Shown here: positions 14,191 to 24,800 of the stretch, one piece after another
Numbering within the stretch: position 1 is the stretch's first letter
Layout of the letters: the number at the start of each line of letters is the position of its first letter
Assembly: GCA_963978905.1 (NCBI GenBank)
Contig: OZ022260.1
Span: 48,753,551 to 48,817,550, forward strand
Direction of reading: 5' to 3'
Length of the DNA stretch: 64,000 bases
From: Trichostrongylus colubriformis
Lineage: Eukaryota; Nematoda; Chromadorea; Rhabditida; Trichostrongylidae
The notes under the pieces: model-generated
The model's database searches: none
What the model was told of the DNA's origin: nothing
Seen by the model: the letters and a program-made list of their open reading frames with translations, nothing else
Made by a program: the position numbers and the translations under genes

Positions 14191-14237
14191 TGGTCAAATG
14201 GTTTTGGGGGCCCAGAAATGGTTGATGGTTCGATCCC
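14191..14237 (+). other. tRNA-like (pol III type 2 promoter) fragment
   Basis: An A-box-like TGGTCAAATGG (14,191-14,201) is followed at tRNA-like spacing by a good B box, GGTTCGATCCC (14,227-14,237). Flanking sequence does not give a clean 7-bp acceptor stem. This suggests a tRNA pseudogene or a tRNA-derived SINE head rather than a functional tRNA. Confidence 0.35.
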
Positions 14238-15169
14238 CACTGAGGACAAGTTTTAAGCATTTTTCTGGTTTTCATGAATGTATACCCGCACGTGCAATGT
14301 GCAAGTTCAATTTTTATTCTTCCAGGGACCGCTATTTCCGTTATTTTTTCGTAGTAGGCGGATGAACCAGGAAACTAGGCGTTTTCTTGCGGAAAACGTG
14401 TGATGTTCATGAGGGGGGTCAAACTACCCTAGGTAACAAGTTTTCAGCCTGATCGTGCTTTTAACCCAGGCACAAAAAATTGGGCGACCACTAGTACTAC
14501 TACTATTATAGTAAAGAACACTCAACGAAAGAGGTCGGTAGTCGATTCAAGGAAATATTTGCTATCTTTTGCCATCCATGGTGTTGCTATGTGCAGTTCA
14601 TTTGGAATGACTATGTGCCATGTCCACCCACCGTCTCAATTTTGGGTCAAAACCTCAGTTTCGATATTATTATGTATCTAAGGCTGATTGGGTCTCCTGA
14701 GCACGAATATCACACTAGTTTCAGGCGGAAACACCTGGCACGCGTGCTAGGAGCGCTGGAGAGACCAAACATATTAACCACTAGAAGCTAAAAATTGCAG
14801 TCATTTTGCATGTGCGCAAATAGTTTAGCGCTGAACAAAGAAAATCAAGAAAATGCAAAAGCGTGAACATCGAGGAGAGTCGACCCATAAATAGTGTTCT
14901 GATATGCATATACTGACCGCCCCAGCTAGAAAGCATTGCAGTAAACTGGTCAAAATTGTTTCTTTTTGACCAACTTTTGTTACTCATTCTCTGACCCCTT
15001 ACAGGGCCATTGAGCCGATTTGAGACCGGTTTTTTTTGCTTTATGTATGTGATCCTATAAAATGCAAAAATCCGTTTTGAAAAAGCTCACCATGATATGA
15101 TGGGCCTTCCTTGTAAAAAACCGTTTTGAAAAAAGTTGTAGTGGCCACCTTTATACGAGAAATCAAAGT

Positions 15170-15555
15170 GAGGCGCCCACGTCGGAATGGGGATGATTGC
15201 ATTTCTGCTCCATCTGGGTGTATATGCTATGAGGATACTACTGTGTCTGCAAAGGTATACTGCGAACAATTGCGAAGATGAAATCTTGAGCTCCTGAACC
15301 ACTTCCGTTACAGAGAAGTTTCTGATTGTGATGAACAATGCTCGACCACACCACGTGAGGACTATGCCAGTGGAGCTGGGGCCCTTGTTACTAAATACCA
15401 TGCTTTCCAAGCATGGCGACATATACCAAAGTGAAAGAATTGATGAATGTTCAGGAAGTCAAGCGTGTGGTAGAAGGATGGATCGCGTCACCTGTTTTCT
15501 CACCCCGGCCTTTATAAAAGGCACACCTCTCCATAGAAGAGCAGACTTAGACTAA
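15170..15555 (+). pseudogene. Mariner-family transposase remnant
   Basis: The plus strand encodes NNARPHHVR followed by ELGPLL. This matches the conserved (D/N)NARPH block around the second catalytic Asp of mariner/SETMAR-type transposases and the following ELG motif. About 150 nt upstream, an LWDHLGV block resembles the WD..G segment of the same domain. An in-frame stop lies between the two, and the Asp of the DNARPH motif is replaced by Asn. No terminal inverted repeats were identified. It is a decayed fragment lying just downstream of the katnip-like gene. Confidence 0.5.
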
Positions 15556-15789
15556 CTTCTCTCGGCTCCATCCTCGCCGTTATTCCACCATCATTTCGAC
15601 GCCAAGCCCTCCCCTTTGTCGACTGACCCCAGGGAAACCTCGCCATAATTCCACCTCTTTATATCATACATTGTTTACTAGTTTGCTCGTCATTGTTATA
15701 TTCGGGATCACCAAAGTGCTCTGTGAAGTATCGCATACCGTACTCGCTAATACATGTATGTGCCATAGTGATGAGAATAACAGAAATTC

Positions 15790-15795
15790 TTTATT
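15790..15795 (-). terminator. AATAAA poly(A) signal of the katnip-like gene
   Basis: On the minus strand AATAAA lies about 80 nt downstream of the katnip-like stop codon at 15,876. Spacing and orientation fit the 3' end of that transcript. Confidence 0.5.
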
Positions 15796-15875
15796 ATTAA
15801 ACTCTCATTAGGTCTTTGAATTTAAGGACAGCAACCGGCGACAAGGATCAATTATGTATAACATCAAGAATCTGG

Positions 15876-18800
15876 TTACTCTTGAAAATTGATTTCGAGA
15901 ATACCAGTTTTCTCCGCTGTGCTCGCTGGAACGTCGCCAGAATAGACAATTAGATCGTCGACAGATACCTGAAGCATAAAATGAAACAAATTCGAGAAGT
16001 ATCACAAAATCAGAGGAAAGTACAGGTCTGTTCGAATCCTGGTGTACTTATGCTATCTGCGAGTTCATGCTTTATTGCATCATTTTGAAGCATTTTTTCT
16101 TCTGATGAAGCTTCTACATCGAATTAGCACAAATATGTACGAACTATCAATAAAATAAAGGTCGAAAGATTCTAAAGTCTCATTCCAGTCTTTTCCAAAC
16201 CATGCCCATCTGACCAAACTGAGAGGTTTCCGAATCCATCAGGAAATATTTTCCTGTAGAAGGAATGAATATGGAGAAAGTAGGGTAGAGATAATGCTAT
16301 TTTGTCTTGCATGACGTTGAAATACCAGAAATTTGTGAGAAGACAGTTCTACTATGAAGATCGTACATTAAGCACATTAGTTTCTCCGCACATCACTGTA
16401 AATAGGCTTTTCAAAAGTTTCGCGCAAAAGTACGGCATGTTGCGCATTTCTCAAGCATGAAACTCTCACATAACCGTCCTACACACGAAAGAGACGAATG
16501 GAGGCATTTCTAAAGATTACTCTGCCTTACCAACAGCACTATCACTTGGGAACTAATATGTAGTACTAAATTCGCTGTGAACTCGTTTAAAACGACTTAC
16601 CGAGATATGTCGAACACCTCGAGCTGGTGTCTTGCGATAGTTATAAATAACGAAGGAAGAAACGGCAATTGGCACATCAAACACGAAAAACACCCGAGCA
16701 CAACGATTCGGTAACATGGGCGTCAACCACATCTGCTCAGCCCTGACATCACAATTTCATTTTCGAAGCTACAAGAACATTGAGCTCGATTTACCTGTCA
16801 GTATCGTTGCACCCGTTTATAAGGTTCAGACTAGTACGAGGATCACCATCCACGGTTGGCAAGATGTTAACGCTTTCAGGAAAAGCGGCCAGATCTAAAT
16901 TAAATCATCAACATCTTAATACAGTGTGTCCCAAAAGTATAGGTCCACCCTATTTTTCATCCATATCTCTAGAATGGACCTGCGATTCCTTTCCAAATTT
17001 TTATCTGTGGTACCTGATCACTGTAGCGATCAAACGCCTCAGTAAAATTGAAGTCATAAAATTGCAAAATTTTATTTGCTTTTTTTCAAAAATAAGGGTG
17101 TCCCAAAAGTATAGGTCCACTCAGTCTTTCCGCCTTGCTTCCATCGAAAGGTAAGTTGTGAAGTAAATGTGTTCACGCATCCTTCTGAGATTTACTCTAC
17201 AGTGCCATGCCACGCGGTACGCACTTATTCGAGTACGAAAAAGGACAAATTCTGGCCTACAAAGATGTGGGACTCAGCAATCTCAAAATTTCTGAGAAGA
17301 TGGGCCTATCCCACAATTTTATCAGCACCTTCTGTCGCACCATGGACCTGTACGGAACGAAAAAGAGAAGTGGAAGGCTGCAGAAGCTTTCTGAGAGGCA
17401 GAAGCGTCGGATCCTCAACGCTGCGTCCAGTTTCAGAAAGGGTGTTTGTCGGCTGTGCAGGGAACTGTCACCTACTGTATCGAAAAGCACTGTGCACCGT
17501 CTGCTCAAGTCGTCTCCTCACATCGAGCGAATACGGTTTTCGTTCACGCCATACCTCACGAGGGCGCACGAAGAGGCTCGAATCCATTTTGCCAAGTAGA
17601 ATGTCAGCTGGACGCATCAATGGGATGAGGTAGCCTGCAGGGTCACATTATTGACGTAGTGTAGTTTACGGCGTATCAAAAAAGAAAAAAAAGATACCGG
17701 CAACGTATCAGTAATAGCGTTGCCGGTATCTTTTTTGATGAGAAAAGTCAGAATTGGATGAACCCGATGGCTTGGCAAGTCATTGGAAGGATTTGAAGAA
17801 GGAGCCGCGCGAGGCGCGGATTTACTGGTGGTAATGTTATGGTTTGTGCCGCCTTCTCTCGCTTTGGTAAGAGCAGGATACTATTCATCACGCATCGTAT
17901 GGATTCCAGGGCATATCAGGACGTTCTAAAAAGTAATTTACTACCATACAAACAGCGGTAAATACATACATTAGGTGCCAGTTCCCTGCACAGCCGATAA
18001 ACACCCTTTCTAGAATTGGACGCGGCGTTGAGGATCCGACGCTTCTGCCTCTCAGGAAGCTTCTGCGGTCTTCCACTTCTCTTTTGAGTTCCGTACAGGT
18101 CCATGTTGCGACTGAAGCTGTTGATCAAGTTGTAGGATAGGCCCATCTTCTCATAAATTTTGCGATTGCTGAGTCCCACATCCTTGAAGGCCAGAATTTG
18201 CCCTTTTTCGTACTCGGATGAATGCGTACCGCGTGGCATGGCACTGTAGAGTAAATCACAGAAGGATGCGTCAGCACATCTACTTCACAACTTACCTTTC
18301 AATGCAAGCAAGGCGGAAAGACTGAGTGGACCTATACTTTTGGGACACCCTTATTTTTGAAAAAAAAGCAAATAAAATTTTGCAATTTTATGTCTCCAAT
18401 TTTACTCAGGCGTTTGATGGCTTTAGTGATCAGGTACCACAGATAAAAATTTGGAAAGGAATCCCTGGTCCATTCTGGGGATATGGATGAAAAATAGGGT
18501 GGACCTATACTGGGACACACTGTATGATATAGTCATGACGGTTTTTAAAGGCAGTGGAGGGCTGATTCGGTTGCATCATTCATTCCAACTCATTTCGATC
18601 GATACGGCTATAACACGACACCATAGGTATCCCTCAGTCATTCCTCAGCAAAGTCGACCCTAGGAGGCGCGCTGACATGATGAAGTGGCTTGGCCTGATA
18701 AGGCCGCCTCCGCCACAGCTCAAGGGAACGCCTTTCGCGAGGATTTCGCCATACATAGGCCTCTCAGACCGTAATTTTCTGTGAATGATTCCTTTTGGGA

Positions 18801-21800
18801 TTCCTCATCGCCTACATTACCCCTATCACTGTCTTTAGGCCTAAGCTGGTGGTGTAAGTCACGTGTAAGGCACATAAGCAATCAAATCCTTCAGAAATCA
18901 AAGAATTGGAGAAGATGCTTGAAGGGTTTAATTGAAACCGGATATTTCACAACAGCAGCGGTGGACGCCATGGCACTTTGCTTGAGTAGCCGCGCGCGAT
19001 ACGTGATTTCCTGGTCAAGGGGTAAATGGGTCTCTATCCCGACGATGGCACTGCCGTCAATGACCCCTATTGAGTGCCCCCCCCCCTCGGCAGAGGCGGC
19101 ATTGTTGCGACGTGCTTTATTTCATACCGCTGACCGTACCATACCACAGTAGGATGGTCGCGGCAGGAGCCAGTGCGAAACCGTGGCGAGATTCGAATTT
19201 TGACGGGAATCTCAGCACAGTAACAAACTGTGGAGGATTCGCGCGATTCTCGCCAAAAATTTGCGCCGATTAGCACACTGTAGTATGGTCCGGTCGAGAG
19301 TTATAATCAGAGCGCGTCGCAATAATGCGCGGCGGGCACTCGATTGGCACGGTGGCCGTCGGCGTCAGCGACGGTGCTGCAAAGTAGGAAAGCAACCTTG
19401 GCCGCGTTTACCCTCTCGCGTGGTCTAACCCGACCGGACTTCCACGAGGCACACCCTTATCAGCCTAACAAAACGAGAAGATCCTCTGAAACATTACACG
19501 AATAGTGCTGTTGACCTGGTGCAAGAGGGTCGCCGTAATGACCACTCGTAGAAGAAAGCACTTACTATGAACGCCGACTTTGATCTGTTCGTGGCGCCGG
19601 TCGTATAGTTCGACGCCGTTCAGGCCTATATAGAACTCGTCCCCCCACGAACTCAACAGTTGCAGTTGAAAAATGACTGAAATTGAAGCGATCGATTACT
19701 ACTACATTTAGTTAACTGTCCACAACGTACATCCGTGAATGGCATTTGTCATGGGTCGGGTTAGCGGCCGAGCGATAGTTGGATGGTCTAAGGAGACATC
19801 TTGGACAAAGTCGAAAAACACATAGCCTGAAAACATGATCCTTGCGCAAGTTCACCGATGGGATTTAGGCAGCTTTCCAATCCACAGCCGTTGTAACCAC
19901 ATACCTGGTGCTTTCCGCAGCAGCACATTGCTGGCTGCTAGACGCCCATTGATAAAGATGTGCAAAAGACGTACACCAGCATAAGACATCTCAGGAGAGA
20001 CGTTGTAATTCCAGAAGGAAATACCTAAAGTAAATGTATAAGTAAGACGGATTTTCAGCATTCAAGGCAACTGCACGTACCAGTAAGCTCAGATGGTTTC
20101 GAAAAATTGATTGTGATTGTGGTTGGAGTGTTAGACTCGAATCCGGTCAACCATGCGTCTTCAGGAGATCGAGTCAGATTTTTGCCATTCAGAAGCCTAC
20201 GTAAGTCATTGAATGTCTGCATTTGCGATCAACACAAAATCCTGCAACCTACCGCTGTGGATCGCCCTGGCCATTGGCGGTGATCGTGACCGTTGACGGT
20301 TCGATGGCGCTTTGTCTATGGTCGAGTAGTTCCAGACCGTTCAGCCCAATAAGATCCCTCGCACCCCAATTTTCGCAAAGCTCCAGATGTAAAACTAGAA
20401 AAAAAACTGTTGTGCTTTTTAAGCGGTGGCTCCTCGAAACTCATAGCCATGGAAAGACGTCGTACTTAACAGAGAAAACGAAAATGTGCGGTTCGTACCC
20501 AGCAGTGACATAACACATAATGCAAAATTTAGGTCGTGTAGCCGATAAGCACAAGTGATAAAGGGTAATGTTTTTCTGCGCCAGTCAATCTCGTTTTGGG
20601 ATGCGCCACGCATCCTAATTCAGCAGTGTGGTGGCAGGCGTGCGATTTAGCCTATACAAGGGCTTGCAAGACCAGCCAGCCTACATATCAGTGATATTAT
20701 ACTATCGGACGCGTCTGTTACCGATTCACCCAACCCGAGGGATGGAAGACTTCGTTGGGTGATGGGGATTAATGAAGGATTTGATCCCGCGTAGTGCAAG
20801 AGCGCGCCACCTGTCACCCACTATGTCCACCCATGCCCACTTTATTGCTATGGAATAGATCTGGAGACTTTTGTTTCCCGGTAAAAGACTAGATTTTCGC
20901 TTCGGTCTCTTTGAGAAGGGCTCAAAACGTGGCAAAGCTCCAATTCTTCAACACACCCACACCAACAAAGTTCATCAACAGTGGTGGAAAGACGTGTACA
21001 GGGAGAGATCCAACGTGATAATGATACCTGTCTCGAACTGACTTTTAGCTCTTGAAACTCGGACGCGATGTAGTGGACTTGGTCAATATGTGGGGGGTAG
21101 ACACAGTGATGAAGTCAAGACAACATTGAAAAGTGGAGAGGTTCCGTAATATCTACCCATCGGTAGTTTCCATTGCTTTGTTGGCAACAGAGATTGAGTT
21201 CCCAGAACAGGCAAATACGTTCGCTAAAGGGACGCTGAGGATCCAAAGAGACAGTGGCGCAGTTCGCGCTGGAAGAGTCCCAACGATGTACCATCTGCGT
21301 ACAGTCTTCCTCCATAACCCGTTCCCTGGTGACTGCGTATCACTGCGACATGTGACAGATTTGCGTAACCCCGATCGATATTCAGTAACACGCTACGAAA
21401 CTCGTCGTGGAGAACAGTGAGCCACTTCTCGAGTTTTTAACAGTTTCACTTCCTTGAATCTTTCGCTGTCTTACGACTAGGCTTCTCCACTTTAGTTTTC
21501 AGTTTGTGACCCAATTATCGCTCCTGCAGCTTTTATGGGCAATTCGCCGATAACACAAAATACACAATTCAGCGTCTACAGTGTTTGATAAGCCGCACAG
21601 GAGACCGCTACCCCAACAATGTGAGCCAGGAGATAGGGAAGTGCAGAAAAAAACCATAACCCTAAAAAAAGGAAATAACAAAATTTGGAAGTCTTAGCAA
21701 ATAGCAAATGACAAATAATTACTATGCAATTGACTGCCATTCTTAATTCAAATTAGGTGTATTGACTGTGAGAAGAAACAAAAATATTGAGCAACTTACT

Positions 21801-24800
21801 TTTTACTTTTCCCAAGGAAGGTTCAACGGCCTTTTCGTCCGGTGCAGCAGCACTGATAGGCCGCTGTTGCTCTTCTGCCGGCCTGCCCACTTCACGAGTC
21901 ACAGGTCGTTGTGGGGTCAAACCGAGTGCTAGTTCTGAATTTCCAGTCATGAATGAATCTTGTTGCTGTACACTATTATACTTTTTAGCCACGATCCTAT
22001 TACAGCAATAAAGAAGGCATTTGCGGGTTGAAAAATACCCGTGTTTTCAACTTATTCGATCTGAACGATTTTTGTAGACGGGGAATTAATCTGCCTCTAC
22101 CTGCTGCTGATGAGATGTCGCACAATGAAGGGGCCCTGGTAATGTCTGCCACCAGGCAAACGTCGTTTTCAGCAATAGCCTCCAGAATCGATCCATCAGT
22201 CGTGAATAGAATCGTCTACAAATAACTAACACTCAAAAGCCACAAAAAAGTTCGTTTTTAATCTTCAAAAGCCTGCTCACCTCTCCCATTGGCGCAGTGT
22301 CGTAATCGGTAAAAGCACAGTCGATTTCGCCGTCAAAAATGGTGAGGCTGTCCAGTTCAGCACGTAGATGTCGAACTCCCATTTGAGCGTGAACTCTTGA
22401 CTCGCTATAGTTCTGTAATACACTTTGGGCCCATGAATGAGATTACAGCAGCACCACGGTTCAAAAACAGTTGAAAATGAAATTTAATTCTCGAAACTAC
22501 AGCAATGTGGTACTTCATCCAGCTATCGGCATAGAAACAGTGACTCTATTGATCGGGTGTGTGCAGATATGACGGAGAACCGCTTTGCGGCGTTTCACTC
22601 GCGGCGCCACCAGTACGACTTGCGAATGATTGCTCTTGGAAGCCCGGCAGAGCGTGGCTGCGTCACCTGTGCGCTTCCACCCATGCCACACTGCCTCGCT
22701 TGAAGGCGGCCATGCCCCGCCATTGGCACTCGCACCCGTCGCGTCGCTCGCCGCAGGCGGCCGCGCGATTTCCCGTCATATCTGCACACACCCCTATTGA
22801 TCGGCTGTTAGAATAATTGCATGTAAAATGTCAGATATGCTACAAATTAAGCTACAATTCCAAATAGATACCGAATGCGTGTTGCACCGGATAAATCGCT
22901 CAATGCCTAGCGATTTATCGACTTTCTCTTTTATTTTCACTGTTATTTTTAACAACAGCATATACAAAATCTTGAGGGGTTTTCATTTTGATCGCGAATC
23001 CGACTCACCCAGAAACGGATCATGGCAATTCGTGTGCGCTGGGAAAACTCGATCTCAATACTAATGCAGCGATCCGGCTCCATCTCAGCTCTCCACATCT
23101 TGCCTTGATCGGTACAGGCAAATGACTCAACGAAAATCGATTCCACACTGCCAACAGATCGAGTGGCATTCGAGGAGATCTGCAACAGAAATAGCACTCG
23201 AGTACAAGAATGTGGCGAACATGCTGGCCGACAAACCTTGGCCACTTCTGACCGCTTTCCGTTGTCTGCGAATATTTCGATGGCATTCAGGCCGACGTAG
23301 GTACTGTCACCCCAGTTGGACAGCAGATCCACACGCAGTACATGACCGCTTGGTAGCTCCGGGATCTCACTGAACGATCATGTAAAATGATAGACGTTTT
23401 AAGCTGCTAAAGAACTACTGTGATTAAAAAATTTTGAATTTATCCCACAATTTCACGCAAAGAGAGAGGATAATGTATATTTGAATTTCTCTCGCATAAC
23501 ATAACAACCGGTGAATCACCACCGAATCACATCAACAAAAGCAGTAGCACAGCAAGCCTCAAGGGCATCGCCTGGGATAAGGAGAGATGGAGAGCTCAGA
23601 AGGCATGCTCTGTGAATAAACATTCCATTTCGGAAGAGGTGATGTGTGAGGAAACGGAAGAAGCGCGGCTTGTGGTCTTATTACTATCCCGTGGCTTTGC
23701 AAGTCGCGCTGCCACGCATCCGGCGGAGAGTTGTTCATTGTGCGGACACCGGCCAGCTGACTTAGGCCCTCGCCCGTCTGCACCCCTCTGGCTAGTAATG
23801 CAGAGGGGCCCAAAATGGAAAGAGTGTGGTGGCGGTTTCCCTACTCCTCTTCCTCGGGTTTTCCACCGTTTTGTTCCTTGTTTTCCTACTGTTACAGTGC
23901 TGAGCACCTCTACTTTCCTATTCTACAATTATTCCACTCTGCCAAACTTACCACTACTAGTGTCTGTGGATAGGAAAAGTCTCCTATATGAATGCTCCCT
24001 GCGGTCAGCGTCAATGCGGAAACTATTCTCATTAGATTGAGAGCAGAGTTATGTTGAGCAATTTTTCTTGGAAGGGTCAAACACAGAACTTCGACTTTTG
24101 ACTATGTCCTATCAATAGTGCCGATTTGTCACCACAGCTCCTTTGATTCAACCCTACCAAAAGCGCTTTTGGATTCACCATACATGAAAGCGCCATCAAA
24201 TCGATCAGAATATGACGCCAAGATTTGAAAAGTTTCCCATCGGGATCGGTTAGTCCGCTGAAGCTTGCACTCGACCTTCGTAATAAGAATAAGTTCGAAT
24301 ATTGAACAAAATGAGCTTAAAGCGACATCTCGCGATAGTCAAATCGATATACCTTCTTTGGGAATTAGATCCATGAGTATTTATTATGGTAGAGCCTCTG
24401 CTCCAGCGCGGTGCGTCATGTCGGCGTTACACACGCGACGCATAGCCGGCCACACCCACTTAGCTTGGGCGGGTGTGGCTTGCTTGGGTTCAAGCGGGTG
24501 TAGCGCAGTGACTGTGTACGGTGATGGCGTAGCAAAGGTGAAGCCTGAATAATTATCAGGGATCTACGTAATGAAGCGAGAAAGTAAGTCGATTGTTTGG
24601 ATTATCGCGAGGTGTACAGTCCATTTCACAAAGCTGACAGGACGAGGCCTACGGACTTGGATGAAAGCGCATCGATCTCTCTCACCCCGCCACACACTCT
24701 CACTCTCGTCACGTACTCCCACTCTCGCCACACACCCAAGCCCGTAGGCCAAGCCCTGCCAGCCCTCGGGGCACTGTACCATTAACAGGTCGCCAACGGC

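Larger units (their letters stand above)
16922..18522. mobile_element. Rearranged Tc3-like DNA transposon (inverted 5' halves)
   Basis: The ends CAGTGTGTCCC...GGGACACACTG are flanked by TA on both sides, the Tc1/mariner target duplication. Each end is a terminal repeat of roughly 200 nt. The left end carries the motif GTGTCCCAAAAGTATAGGTCC twice, with copies starting near 16,926 and 17,098. This is like the paired transposase-binding sites of Tc3 and Sleeping Beauty; the outer right copy has lost a few bases. Inside, a plus-strand transposase N-terminus (about 17,207-17,640) and a partial catalytic region (about 17,739-17,945) meet an inverted second N-terminus (18,239-17,955). The 3' half of the original element has therefore been replaced by an inverted copy of its 5' half. 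It lies in a katnip-like intron. Confidence 0.9.

Noticed and set aside
17169..17633. 154-codon plus-strand frame overlapping the transposase
   Set aside because: It is a shadow frame; the frame starting at 17,207 carries the Tc3-family motifs.
21115..21420. Open minus-strand stretch that could be a katnip-like exon
   Set aside because: The flanking exons (21,958-21,800 and 20,394-20,253) join directly in phase, and its product shows no KATNIP motif.
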